Source: Cognataquiflexum nitidum (GTDB lineage Bacteria > Bacteroidota > Bacteroidia > Cytophagales > Cyclobacteriaceae). Taken from it: a stretch of 64,000 nucleotides of DNA. The stretch is from the NCBI RefSeq assembly GCF_022538055.1, contig NZ_JAKZAM010000002.1, positions 208,304-272,303 on the forward strand. The letters are read 5' to 3'. How positions within the stretch are numbered: the first letter of the stretch is position 1; each line of letters opens with the position of its first letter. Position numbers and translations under genes: made by a program. Under the pieces are notes generated by a model. The model worked only from the letters and a program-made list of their open reading frames with translations. It was not told the DNA's origin and searched no databases. Of this stretch, positions 44,228-52,985 are shown one piece after another.

Positions 44228-47200
44228 CTAAGCCAATTCCCTCAGATCCACCGGAACAACCCTTGAAACGCCCGCTTCGATCATGGTGATGCCGTAGATG
44301 ATGTCGGTACTAGCCATGGTGCGCTTGTTGTGTGTGACAATGATAAACTGGGACTCTTTCGAAAACGTCTGGATGATATTGTTGAACTTGTCGATGTTGG
44401 CATCGTCAAGCGGCGCGTCCACTTCGTCGAAGATACAGAATGGTGCAGGCTTCAGAAGGTAAATCGCAAAAAGCAGGGAAGTGGCGGTCAGGGTTTTTTC
44501 CCCGCCGGAAAGTTGGTTGATGGTCAAAGGCCGCTTGCCTTTAGGTTTGGCGATGATCTCGATCGGACTTTCCAATGGATTGCCTGGATCCACCAAGGTC
44601 AGGTCGCATTGGTCCTCTTCGGTAAAGAGCGAGCGGAAGACTTTGATAAAGTTCTCTTTGATCTTGCCAAAGGCATCCAAAAAAGTATCCTTGGCTACCT
44701 GATCGATTTCCATGATGGTTTCCAACAGGGAGTTTTTGGCTTTGATCAGGTCGTCTCTTTGTCCGGTAATAAAGGTGTGGCGCTCTTTGATTTCATCATA
44801 AGCTTCCATCGCCATCGGGTTGATGGGGCCTATTTTTTCCAACCTGTCTTTTGCCTTGCCGACGATTTCGCGGATATCGGACTCGGCCATCTCGGCATAC
44901 GCTTCATCCAAAGCAGGATTATCGGCCATCAATCCATCCAAATCTATTTCAAATTCCACACTCAGTCTTTCCTTGAGACTTGCAAGTTTTAGCTTGACTT
45001 CATTCATGGACTGCTGCATCTCATGGATCAAAGTGTCGAGCGATTCTTTGGATTTTTGGAGTTCACGGATCTGCTTGTCTGTATCGTCGATCTCACCACG
45101 TGAGGCATAATAATCCTTCTCTGCTTCATTGACACCTTTTTCTATGCCTTCCTTCTCTGCATAGAGTTCGATGAGCTCGTCGTCTTTGATCTCGTTGTTA
45201 TCAAGCAAAGAGCGGATCTCTGCGTCAATGGAAGCATGCTCGGTTTGGGATTTTTCGATCCTTTCCTTGCTGCTTTCGAAGGCTGATTGCTTGAATTCGA
45301 TCTCTTGCCCAAGGCTGTTGACGCGGTTGAGCTGTTGGTGATACAGGATATTCTCCTGGTTAAAAGCCGCAGACTTTTGGCTGAGGCTTTCACTTTCAGT
45401 TTGGACCTGAAGGTTTATTCTTTCCAATTCAATTTCCAAAGCCTCAAAAGCAGCTTTTTCATTTTCCAGATCGGGCATGATGGTTTCCAAGCTGAATTGT
45501 AGAGATTCGATCCTGTCCAGGATATCTTCGCGTTTGTTTGCATTGGAAGAAAGGAGTTCGGCCAACTGTTCCTTTTTGGTGCGGACAGAGACATACTCCT
45601 GATTGGTCTCGTTGATTTCCTGTTGCAGCTTTTCAATGGCCGACTTGAAGCTGACTTCTTTGAGTTTGAGCAGGTCGGTGAGCTTTTCGTCAAGATTGGC
45701 GCGGGTCGCGGAAACTTTCTTGTTGAGTTCCTTGATTTCCTTTTCGAGTTTCTCCAGGTTTTTGGCCCGGCCTATTCTTTTTCCTTCAAAAAGTCCCACA
45801 GATCCACCTGAAAGGCTGAATTTCCGCTTGGTAAATTTGCCACTTTCGGTGATGAAGATCGAAGATTGGTCAGATGGAAAATCCTGGTATTCACCTTTGA
45901 CGATATAGACATCATCAAGGATAAATCCGATCAGCTTTGCGTATTTGTCATCGTATTCGATGATCTCCGTTGCCGGAATGGCATTGGCAAATAGCTTGGT
46001 TTGTGCCGGATGAAAGCTGCTGAAATGCTCCAGGACAAAGAAATTGGCTTTTCCCTTTGCCGAGTCGCTCAAAAGGTTGACTGCTGCGATCGCCTGTACT
46101 TCAGTCTCGACCACATAGTAATTCATGTAGTTTTCGAGGTAATTTTCAATCGTGACCCTGTACTTTTCTTCTGTAGTCAGTATGTCAGATAGGAGGGGAG
46201 TGTCTTTTGCCCAATTTGAATTTTTCTTCAGAAATTTAATTGCTTCCGGATATCCCTCAAGGTTTTCGACCAATGATTTGGTCAGGTTGAATTCATTTTG
46301 CCTCGCATCCAATTTTCTGGAAGTCTGGGTGACTTCTTCGCGGATCATGTCAATGATGCGGTTGGTTTCTTCTATTTTTTGGATTTGGTCTTCCTCTTTG
46401 GTCTTGATCTTGGACAGTTCGGCTGATTTGAGGTCGAGGATATCCTGGAGCAAAACCATCTTGTCTTCAAACTCTGCCAAGTTGGTAACCTGATTGGTAT
46501 CGTCAGAAGCAGTCTTTTCGAGTTCCTGCTTTAGTGTGGAAAGCTGGATTTGCTTGATTTCTTGGTCTTTGGAAAGCTGGTAAACGCGGTCTTTTTTGTA
46601 GGAAAAATTCCTCGTCAGCTCTTTTTGATTTTCTTGGATTTGGGTCTGTTCTCTTTTTTGGGATTCGTAGGCTTCACGCAGTTCCTCGACGATCATTTCT
46701 TTTTCGGTAAGCATCTTTTGGGCAGAGTCACTTTCTTGCTCGAGCGATTTGATAGAGAAACCTGCACGGTCGTTGGACTTGCGGTCTGCATCTATCTGTT
46801 CACGGAGTTTTTGTGCCCGGTCTTCTAGAAATCTAAGTCTTTCATTTTTGATTTTCTTATCACTTTCAAACTGCCGGATTTTATTGACATGCTCGTTGAG
46901 TGTCTTTTGGCGGGAGGAAAGCAGCTTTTCTTTCAGGATCAGATCGGCCTTACTGAATTCCAATAAGGCTTCTTTTTCCGCGACTATGGTATTGACTTGT
47001 AGCTTTCGGTTTTGTTCTTGCTGTACTTTTTGATTCAAAGAAATCAGCGAATCGGCATGTTTTTGGACGGATTTTTTGGCGAGGTTGATGCTCGCTTCTT
47101 TGTATTCCTGTTTGATTTCAAAATAGCGTGCTGTCTGCTTGGCCTGTTTTTCGAGGCTTTTGAGGTTTTTTTCTATTTCAAAAAGGATGTCTTCCACCCT

Positions 47201-47767
47201 TGCAAGGTCAGCATCAGTGTCTTCGAGTTTTCGGAGGGTTTCCTTTTTTCTGGATTTGAATTTGGATATTCCTGCAGCTTCCTCGAAAAGTTCGCGGCGT
47301 GAATTGTTCTTGTCATTGAGGATTTCATCGATCATTTTCAGCTCGATGATGGCATAGCTGTTGGAATTGATGCCGGTATCCATAAAGAGATTGGTGATGT
47401 CCTTCAGCCTGCAGGCGATGCCATTGAGTAGGTATTCACTTTCTCCTGACCGGTAATAGCGCCGGGTGATGGTTACGTGGGTGTATTCTGTAGGCAGGAG
47501 ATTTTTGGTATTTTCAAAAGTCAGAGAAACCTCTGCGAGATTGCTAGGTTTGCGGTTTTTGGTACCGTTGAAGATCACGTTTTCCATCTTGTCGGAGCGG
47601 AGCATCCTTGATTTTTGTTCCCCAAGAACCCATCGGATGGCATCCACTACATTAGATTTTCCACAACCGTTTGGACCGACTACTCCGGTGATTCCCTTGT
47701 CAAAATGGATGACCATCCTGTCACCAAAACTCTTAAAACCTTTGATTTCTAGCTTACTCAGCAGCAT
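44228..47767 (-). CDS. smc: Chromosome segregation protein SMC
   Basis: 1179 residues, the normal SMC length. N-terminal ATPase half with Walker A GPNGCGKS (31-38), two long coiled coils (about 170-500 and 670-1000) around a hinge (about 515-640), and C-terminal LSGGEKTLTATSLLFAIYLL signature plus Walker B FCIFDEVDAPLDD. It is the core of the condensin-like complex that organises and segregates the chromosome, working with ScpAB (not in this window). A well-spaced promoter is seen upstream at 47797-47826. No disruption. Confidence 0.98.
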   Translation of the reverse strand: MLLSKLEIKGFKSFGDRMVIHFDKGITGVVGPNGCGKSNVVDAIRWVLGEQKSRMLRSDKMENVIFNGTKNRKPSNLAEVSLTFENTKNLLPTEYTHVTITRRYYRSGESEYLLNGIACRLKDITNLFMDTGINSNSYAIIELKMIDEILNDKNNSRRELFEEAAGISKFKSRKKETLRKLEDTDADLARVEDILFEIEKNLKSLEKQAKQTARYFEIKQEYKEASINLAKKSVQKHADSLISLNQKVQQEQNRKLQVNTIVAEKEALLEFSKADLILKEKLLSSRQKTLNEHVNKIRQFESDKKIKNERLRFLEDRAQKLREQIDADRKSNDRAGFSIKSLEQESDSAQKMLTEKEMIVEELREAYESQKREQTQIQENQKELTRNFSYKKDRVYQLSKDQEIKQIQLSTLKQELEKTASDDTNQVTNLAEFEDKMVLLQDILDLKSAELSKIKTKEEDQIQKIEETNRIIDMIREEVTQTSRKLDARQNEFNLTKSLVENLEGYPEAIKFLKKNSNWAKDTPLLSDILTTEEKYRVTIENYLENYMNYYVVETEVQAIAAVNLLSDSAKGKANFFVLEHFSSFHPAQTKLFANAIPATEIIEYDDKYAKLIGFILDDVYIVKGEYQDFPSDQSSIFITESGKFTKRKFSLSGGSVGLFEGKRIGRAKNLEKLEKEIKELNKKVSATRANLDEKLTDLLKLKEVSFKSAIEKLQQEINETNQEYVSVRTKKEQLAELLSSNANKREDILDRIESLQFSLETIMPDLENEKAAFEALEIELERINLQVQTESESLSQKSAAFNQENILYHQQLNRVNSLGQEIEFKQSAFESSKERIEKSQTEHASIDAEIRSLLDNNEIKDDELIELYAEKEGIEKGVNEAEKDYYASRGEIDDTDKQIRELQKSKESLDTLIHEMQQSMNEVKLKLASLKERLSVEFEIDLDGLMADNPALDEAYAEMAESDIREIVGKAKDRLEKIGPINPMAMEAYDEIKERHTFITGQRDDLIKAKNSLLETIMEIDQVAKDTFLDAFGKIKENFIKVFRSLFTEEDQCDLTLVDPGNPLESPIEIIAKPKGKRPLTINQLSGGEKTLTATSLLFAIYLLKPAPFCIFDEVDAPLDDANIDKFNNIIQTFSKESQFIIVTHNKRTMASTDIIYGITMIEAGVSRVVPVDLRELA

Positions 47768-47796
47768 CCTTTACCTTCTTTGAAAATGATTTCAGA

Positions 47797-47826
47797 CAAA
47801 ATTACTTGAATTCGGAAATTAACCAA
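47797..47826 (-). promoter_or_regulatory. Bacteroidota promoter for smc (TTG-N19-TAATTTTG)
   Basis: On the minus strand TTG (47826-47824) is followed 19 bp later by TAATTTTG (47804-47797), fitting the -33/-7 consensus of the Bacteroidota housekeeping sigma factor. It ends 30 bp before the smc ATG. A heptanucleotide array starts 8 bp further upstream. Confidence 0.6.
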
Positions 47827-47833
47827 GGCGAAT

Positions 47834-47895
47834 AAAGTATGAAGTAAGAAGTAAGAAGTACGAAGTTGGTGAAGTAAGTAATAAGTACGAAGTAT
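47834..47895 (+). repeat. Heptanucleotide array 2 (GAAGTAN, about 8 units)
   Basis: Units AAAGTAT, GAAGTAA, GAAGTAA, GAAGTAC and GAAGTTG are contiguous from 47834 to 47868, followed after short spacers by GAAGTAA, TAAGTAC and GAAGTAT up to 47895. It abuts the smc promoter. Confidence 0.65.
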
Positions 47896-47942
47896 GAGTC
47901 ACTGTTTTGAGGGGGCTGATGGCAAGAAATGCGATGCTGTTA

Positions 47943-48280
47943 CTTGTCAACTCGATAACCTGATAATCCGCAGCAGACAACAATTACAACAACTAGAACC
48001 ATCAAAACCAAGAAAGAACAGATTCTTCACTTCATAACCGATGACATCATCAGAACTGCGGACATCTCAATTCTTTCTCAATGTTTTGGCTAAAGCCGAT
48101 TTTGTTGCTTGGCTTTTATTATTTAATGGGCTAAAGCCACATTCCTATTGAACCTCAATATTCCAAAATGTCATTCCCCTTTCTGAACATTTACAAATGT
48201 TGGGGACTCAGAGTGACGGTTTCCTAAAACTTGACAACCCGATAACCTGACAACGCGAAGCAGAAAACCACTACAACCAA
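47943..48280 (+). repeat. Dispersed repeats between smc and the small membrane gene
   Basis: Two imperfect ~45 bp direct repeats start at 47943 (CTTGTCAACTCGATAACCTG) and 48230 (CTTGACAACCCGATAACCTG), each running on into an AGCAGA tract. Between them are two identical GGCTAAAGCC decamers (48088-48097 and 48129-48138). No gene is seen in the 595 bp gap 47768-48362. Confidence 0.6.
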
Positions 48281-48362
48281 TACAAACACTACAACCATTT
48301 TTCCTAATTTTCGGACTAAGTGATATAAATGCATATATTAGTAACATCAAATTTCGACCTCC

Positions 48363-48899
48363 ATGGATTTAGGAAATATCATATATATCATTGCCATAAT
48401 CGCATATTTCATTTACACAGCGACAAAGAAGAAAGCAAATCCTGAAGAATTGGAACAACCGGATTTGCCGGATAACCCTCAGGAACAAAGAAAGCCTGTT
48501 TCTTTTGAAGATCTCCTGAAGGAAATCAGGCAAGGTCAGGGCCAAAGGGAAAAAGAACTTAAAGATTCAGGTCAGGGTAAATCGGCCGAAACATTTCCAA
48601 GAAGGCAGGAAGGTAGGACATTTGAACAGCCCAAGCCGAAGACTGTCCAAGAAGTCAAAAAAATCAAGAGATATGAAAGCTACGAAGGGGTTATTGAAGA
48701 AAGAGCCCTGCCTGATAGGATTAAATTAGCAGATCAGGAAAGAATTCACAGCCATGTTGAAGGGATTAAATCTACCATTGCTCTTGAATCTGTAGACGGA
48801 AATGAAGAAGAGAATAAATACAAAACAATGCTCAGAAATCCTGAGACAATCAAAGACGCGGTGATTTTGAGTGAAATTTTAAATAGGAAATATTTTTAA
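48363..48899 (+). CDS. Hypothetical protein with one N-terminal membrane helix
   Basis: 178 residues. A single hydrophobic helix at about 4-21 (GNIIYIIAIIAYFIYTATKK) is followed by a charged, low-complexity cytoplasmic-looking tail rich in Glu, Lys and Gln (EELEQPDLPDNPQEQRKP, SFEDLLKEIRQGQGQ). The C-terminus ends KDAVILSEILNRKYF, a short conserved-looking helix. Similar one-helix proteins of unknown function are common in Bacteroidota; I cannot name a family. It stands alone. Confidence 0.7.
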   Translation: MDLGNIIYIIAIIAYFIYTATKKKANPEELEQPDLPDNPQEQRKPVSFEDLLKEIRQGQGQREKELKDSGQGKSAETFPRRQEGRTFEQPKPKTVQEVKKIKRYESYEGVIEERALPDRIKLADQERIHSHVEGIKSTIALESVDGNEEENKYKTMLRNPETIKDAVILSEILNRKYF

Positions 48900-49124
48900 A
48901 GCCGAGCTTATTTTTTGATTTAAGAATAGACTTAAGTTCTCGGTTTTGGCTTTCATAAGTTTGAAATTTTTGTTTTTACTGATTTTATACTGTTTGATTT
49001 GGTTTAGCACCATTTGCCATAATCTTTACTCTATGATTTTCGGAAAAACAATTGTTTGCCTTTGGCGTTATAGCTAAGTATTAATTTTTAATCCCAAACC
49101 CAATCCCTAATACCAATATCGAAA

Positions 49125-49625
49125 ATGAAAACATTAACTGAAATCAAAACAGGTGAATTGTCTTCCGCTAGAAGAGATTTTATCAAAAAATCCGGCACTA
49201 TGGCGGCCATGTCCTTGTTTGGAGTTGCATTTTTTACAGGTTGTTCCTCAGATGATACAGATCCGGGAAACGGCACCAACAATCCTCCCGCTACCGGAAG
49301 CGGAATTACCGTTACAAGCACTTCAGTCACAGTCAATCTTGACCTGGCAACAGCTTTGGCAACAGCAGGAGGTTGGGCTTTGGTCATTGAAGCAAAGGTC
49401 CTGATCGTCAATCTTGGAAATAATACTTTCAGTGCTTTGACTTCAGTCTGTACCCACACCCAATGCGATAGAAACTGGACTTTTGGAAGCAATGTGTTTA
49501 CTTGCACCTGCCATGGATCAAGGTTTAATACAGAAGGTGCAGTTCTTACAGGACCCGCAAACAGACCGCTGAGAAGTTACGCTACTAGCCTGAACAACAG
49601 GACTCTGACTGTAAATCTCACCTGA
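49125..49625 (+). CDS. Rieske [2Fe-2S] lipoprotein
   Basis: 166 residues. SARRDFIKKSGTMAAMSLFGVAFFTGC combines a twin-arginine-like motif with a lipobox (C40). The Rieske ligands are readable: box I C109-T-H111-T-Q-C114 and box II C127-T-C129-H130-G-S; C114 and C129 would form the usual disulfide. It is a periplasmic electron carrier. The stop and the next ATG overlap by one base (TGATG), so translation is coupled to the YceI gene, and a DUF5777 gene follows. This three-gene set recurs in Bacteroidota; its electron donor and acceptor are unknown. Confidence 0.93.
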   Translation: MKTLTEIKTGELSSARRDFIKKSGTMAAMSLFGVAFFTGCSSDDTDPGNGTNNPPATGSGITVTSTSVTVNLDLATALATAGGWALVIEAKVLIVNLGNNTFSALTSVCTHTQCDRNWTFGSNVFTCTCHGSRFNTEGAVLTGPANRPLRSYATSLNNRTLTVNLT

Positions 49626-50176
49626 TGAAAAGGTTTTTGATTTTTCCTTTGGTCTTTTTTCTCCTGTTAAAACCGTATGAAATCAAGGCCCAAGGCTTCA
49701 AGACAGAAAGCGGATCCGTTGAATTCCTTTCTAAAGCCTCCTTGAATGAATTCACGGGTGTATCTGGTTCTCTTAATGGATTGGTGGATTTGGAAAAGAA
49801 CCTCCTTGACTTTTTTGTAGACCTAAATACCGTCAAAACAGGCATAGGATTACGCGATAGACATATGAGGGAAAATTACCTAGAGACAAAGAAATTTCCT
49901 TTTGCCGAGTTTACCGGGAAATTAGAGTCCCTGCCAAACATCGTAATAGGACAGTCTAGGGAAGTAATGGCCAAAGGAAAATTTAAAATACATGGTGTAG
50001 AGCGTGATATTGAAGTCCCCGGTAAGTTGACATTGGTCTCTGACAATGAACTAAAACTGGAAGCTCAGTTCAAAGTTTTCCTTTCAGATTACAAAATCGA
50101 CATCCCTACTGTGGTGTTTTATGAACTCTCAGAAGAACAGGTTGTAACCATTAAGGCTACTTTAAAAAAGAATTAG
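49625..50176 (+). CDS. YceI family periplasmic protein
   Basis: 183 residues with a cleavable signal (LIFPLVFFLLLKPYEIKAQG). The YceI lipocalin-like barrel is shown by GSVEFLSKASLNEFTGVSGSLNG, DFFVDLNTVKTGIGLRDRHMRENYLETKKFPFAEFTG and GKFKIHGVERDIEVPGKL. The family binds long-chain isoprenoid-like molecules or amides in the periplasm. It is coupled to the Rieske gene, which suggests a lipid or quinone-linked redox role (inference). Confidence 0.92.
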   Translation: MKRFLIFPLVFFLLLKPYEIKAQGFKTESGSVEFLSKASLNEFTGVSGSLNGLVDLEKNLLDFFVDLNTVKTGIGLRDRHMRENYLETKKFPFAEFTGKLESLPNIVIGQSREVMAKGKFKIHGVERDIEVPGKLTLVSDNELKLEAQFKVFLSDYKIDIPTVVFYELSEEQVVTIKATLKKN

Positions 50177-50195
50177 AAACCTAATCCATCATTTT

Positions 50196-51071
50196 ATGAA
50201 CTTAAAAATCCTCTTCCTTTTGGCAGGGTTGGCTTTAGTATTTCCTTCATTTGGCCAACTCGAGCGAAAGCTAGCTGCTGAAAAACAAAATGTTGATTTG
50301 ATATTCCATGCACCTAGGCATATCAATTTGCTTACAGTAGAACCAATGGATAAAAAGGAACTTCATTTTGCGATCATGCATACTTTTGGGACTTTGGAAG
50401 GTGGTGCACAGGATTTGTGGGGCTTGGACAATGGGGCCAATATACAGTTCAGTTTTGAATATGCCTTGAGTGATAAATTCTCTCTCGGAGCGGCACGTCA
50501 AAGCCGGGACAAAGTCTACAACTTTTATGGAAGATACCACCTGCTAAGTCAGACTCAAGACAACAGCATGCCTATTTCTTTGTCTTTGATGGGAGGTGCA
50601 GGAGTCAATTCTTCTGATTACCGTTTTTTACAGAGTCAGGCACCTGATTTTATGGAGAGAACATCTTACGCTTTTCAGCTTATGGCAGCCCGCAAGTTTT
50701 CGGATAAGTTAAGTGTTCAGGTAACTCCAATGATGGCTTATTTTGTTGACCCAAATCCTATTTTCTTTATTGAAGGGGATCAAAACCTATATCTCGCTTT
50801 GGGATTCAGCGGTAAGTATAAAGTGACTGGAAAGTCTTCACTGACACTCCAATGGATTCCAAACCTGAACAACGATCTGAGAAACAACCTTGGTGTAGGA
50901 ATTGATGTTGAGGCGGGAGGACATGTATTTCAGATGTACTTTGTCACTTCCCAATTTCTGAATGAACAATATTTATTGGCAGGCGGTAATGGGATTCCCG
51001 GAGATGAATTCAGAATAGGTTTTAATGTCAACAGGATATTTGCAACAGGAAGAAAGAAATCCAAAAAGTAA
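50196..51071 (+). CDS. DUF5777 family outer-membrane beta-barrel protein
   Basis: 291 residues, signal peptide (LKILFLLAGLALVFPSFGQ). The mature protein is a series of alternating beta strands ending in NVNRIFATGRKKSKK, and starts with the DUF5777 segment NLLTVEPMDKKELHFAIMHTFGTLEGGAQDLWGLDNGANIQ. It is probably an outer-membrane barrel. It is 19 bp downstream of the YceI gene. The MITE at 51074 has inserted next to its TAA stop, and the 8 bp target repeat includes most of the stop codon. Confidence 0.88.
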   Translation: MNLKILFLLAGLALVFPSFGQLERKLAAEKQNVDLIFHAPRHINLLTVEPMDKKELHFAIMHTFGTLEGGAQDLWGLDNGANIQFSFEYALSDKFSLGAARQSRDKVYNFYGRYHLLSQTQDNSMPISLSLMGGAGVNSSDYRFLQSQAPDFMERTSYAFQLMAARKFSDKLSVQVTPMMAYFVDPNPIFFIEGDQNLYLALGFSGKYKVTGKSSLTLQWIPNLNNDLRNNLGVGIDVEAGGHVFQMYFVTSQFLNEQYLLAGGNGIPGDEFRIGFNVNRIFATGRKKSKK

Positions 51072-51073
51072 TT

Positions 51074-51225
51074 TATGTGTATCTGCTATCTTGCACATAG
51101 CCAAACAATAATTTGTTGGAGGAGCCATTAAACACCCGGTGGACAGGGGACTGTCGTATGTAGACGAGTATCCGCATGTGATACTACCTCCTATAGCCCA
51201 ACGTGCAACATTTCGGATACTCATA
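51074..51225 (+). mobile_element. MITE-like element, copy 2 (~152 bp) with 8 bp target duplication
   Basis: The left end reads TATGTGTATCTGCTATCTTG and the right end, inverted, TATGAGTATCCGAAATGTTG; both continue with GCAC and then a GC-rich stretch, so the termini are ~28 bp inverted repeats. The identical flanks AAGTAATT (51066-51073 and 51226-51233) are a target-site duplication, or 10 bp if the ambiguous bases are counted. The core has a GACAG/CTGTC hairpin. No gene. It shares CAATAATTTGT and its end with the IS at 63848. Confidence 0.8.
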
Positions 51226-51354
51226 AAGTAATTTCTTTTTTAGTCTGATTGAAAAGGTGAAAGTAGCATTCAATAAAATAATCTCCGACATTTTATGTCA
51301 ATTTCGATTTAGGGATTGACTAAATCGGTATCTTTTGAACATAATTCTACTCCC

Positions 51355-52269
51355 ATGGCTCAAGCGAATACCATAGAACAACAAAAGATTCTTCGTGTTT
51401 TTAAACTCATCAACCTTCTGCGGGGAAATATCGGGAAAAATGTACACCGGTTGGCAGAATCCCTCAACACAGACTCAAGGACGATTTACCGTTATTTCAA
51501 GTTATTGGAAGCTTTGGGATTTGAAATAGAAAAAAAGCATTCCAAATTCAGGATTGTGGACCGCGTGGAGATTCCTATTGAACAGGTTTTTGGTACTTTC
51601 AATGAGGAAGAAATCGGATTCATGAATGAACTGATCAACAAAAGCAGCCAAAAAAATCTACTTAAAGATTCTATCCTTCAAAAAATCAATATCCGATCAG
51701 ATTTTAGGCAAAGTGTCAACCAGCTTTTCAATGCCAACTTGGGGATTTTTGTGGACCTGATTTCCCATGCGATCAAAGACCAAAACCAGGTAATCTTGAG
51801 GGATTATTATTCAATGAGTTCGGATTCCATTACGGACAGGTTGGTCGAACCTGTGTCATTCAATAAAAATTTCGATTCCATCTATGCTTTGGAAGTGGAA
51901 ACCAAAGAAATGAAAATGTTTAAAATCGAGCGGATAGGGGAGGTTTTGTTGACTTCCAAGGTATTCAGATACCAATCCCTGCATCAGCCCTTGGAGCAGG
52001 GATTGTTTGGATTTTCAGGCAAAAGTCAGTTTACAGTCCAACTCAAACTCTCCAAAAAAGCCTATCAATTAATGATTGAGGAGTATCCGGATGCCAAGCC
52101 ATTTACCTTCACCAAAAACAGGAATCAATATTTTTTTGAAGGGAAAGTGCCTCAGTTGCCGGGATTGGCCCGTTTTATCCTCGGCTTACCGGGAGAAATT
52201 AAAGTTGTCGAGGGAGAGGAGCTAAAAATGTATTTGGAAGAGCAGTTGGAGAAGGCTAAATTTTTTTGA
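51355..52269 (+). CDS. WYL-domain HTH transcriptional regulator
   Basis: 304 residues if started at the ATG at 51355 (MAQANTIEQQKILRVFKL); longer upstream extensions use a non-ATG codon. The N-terminal HTH (about 5-60) has IGKNVHRLAESLNTDSRTIYRYFKLLEALGFEI. The WYL domain spans about 135-215 and a WCX-like C-terminal domain ends the protein. Such regulators sense ligands or single-stranded nucleic acids and often control defence or metabolic genes; the target here is unknown. Its 3' end overlaps the convergent DUF5615 gene by 14 bp. Confidence 0.88.
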   Translation: MAQANTIEQQKILRVFKLINLLRGNIGKNVHRLAESLNTDSRTIYRYFKLLEALGFEIEKKHSKFRIVDRVEIPIEQVFGTFNEEEIGFMNELINKSSQKNLLKDSILQKINIRSDFRQSVNQLFNANLGIFVDLISHAIKDQNQVILRDYYSMSSDSITDRLVEPVSFNKNFDSIYALEVETKEMKMFKIERIGEVLLTSKVFRYQSLHQPLEQGLFGFSGKSQFTVQLKLSKKAYQLMIEEYPDAKPFTFTKNRNQYFFEGKVPQLPGLARFILGLPGEIKVVEGEELKMYLEEQLEKAKFF

Positions 52270-52603
52270 TTCTTATACTTTTAGCTCTGATAGTGATAAA
52301 TTGTAAAGACTCTTTGTTAAGGACATTATTTAAAACAGAAAGCAAATTGTTAAAAACCTCTTCAAATTCATTTCTTGAATACCTGAGAAAAATGACTGAG
52401 CAATTTTTTAATCCATTTGCGAAAAAAAGTTCTCCGAAATCTTTGTCTTCAGTGATAATAGTTGCCTGCATTTCTTTTGCGAGATGAATAATTTTCTTGT
52501 CACTGAGACCTTGATAATTCCCTTTTATTGAAACAAATTCAAACCCCTCATTTTCAATTTTTGATACAAGCCTTTGTTCAATGTTGTCGTCAAAAATAAT
52601 CAC
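52256..52603 (-). CDS. DUF5615 PIN-like putative toxin (intact pair)
   Basis: 115 residues, started at GTG (52603), which shares its first G with the upstream DUF433 stop (TAGTG). FDDNIEQRLVSKIENEGFEFV and ATIITEDKDFGELFF carry the acidic PIN-like residues. It is the downstream, likely effector, gene of a DUF433/DUF5615 pair. The intact companion contrasts with the broken pair at 23937-24526. It overlaps the WYL gene tail by 14 bp, convergently. Confidence 0.82.
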   Translation of the reverse strand: MIIFDDNIEQRLVSKIENEGFEFVSIKGNYQGLSDKKIIHLAKEMQATIITEDKDFGELFFANGLKNCSVIFLRYSRNEFEEVFNNLLSVLNNVLNKESLQFITIRAKSIRIKKI

Positions 52604-52827
52604 TAGACTTCGATGTTTTCTTCAAGAGATATCATATCAGCCGCAAACTTAAGAGCTGCCAAAATCTGTTCTTTTGAAATATGTGGATAGCTTTCCATTA
52701 AATCTTCGATGGAATTTCCGTCCCCTAGTTTTCTTATTACAAGTTCTACAGAAATTCTAGTCCCTTTTATTATCGGTTTTCCCAACAATACATCAGGGTT
52801 TCTTTCAATTAGGTTTCGATAAGTCAT
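52603..52827 (-). CDS. DUF433 putative antitoxin
   Basis: 74 residues from the ATG at 52827 (MTYRNLIERNPDVLLGKPII); an upstream ATG at 52899 would add 24 residues with no family match. KGTRISVELVIRKLGDG and EDLMESYPHISKEQILAAL are the winged-helix/antitoxin signature of DUF433. It is the first gene of the pair and probably represses it. Confidence 0.85.
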   Translation of the reverse strand: MTYRNLIERNPDVLLGKPIIKGTRISVELVIRKLGDGNSIEDLMESYPHISKEQILAALKFAADMISLEENIEV

Positions 52828-52936
52828 TGCAGTAATATTTTTATGCCAATTCAATTTAAACAAAAAAGCCACAATTTTCATCATGGCTCTTTCTTTCACT
52901 TATTTTTTGAAATACTTTTTTTCTAGAACCTATTTC

Positions 52937-52985
52937 AAATCTCAAATCTCCCATCTCACATCTCAAGTCTCAAATCTCCAGTCTC
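52937..52985 (-). repeat. Heptanucleotide array 3 (GAGAYNN, 7 perfect-phase units)
   Basis: On the minus strand seven 7-mers beginning GAGA (GAGACTG, GAGATTT, GAGACTT, GAGATGT, GAGATGG, GAGATTT, GAGATTT) run for 49 bp with no interruption. They begin at the DUF4301 stop codon and extend into the gap toward the DUF433 gene. Confidence 0.75.

Noticed and set aside
49105..49120. A fourth AATATC repeat before the Rieske gene
   Set aside because: Only one hexamer is present; neighbouring positions are AATCCC-like, so the 10-7-10 spacing is not met.
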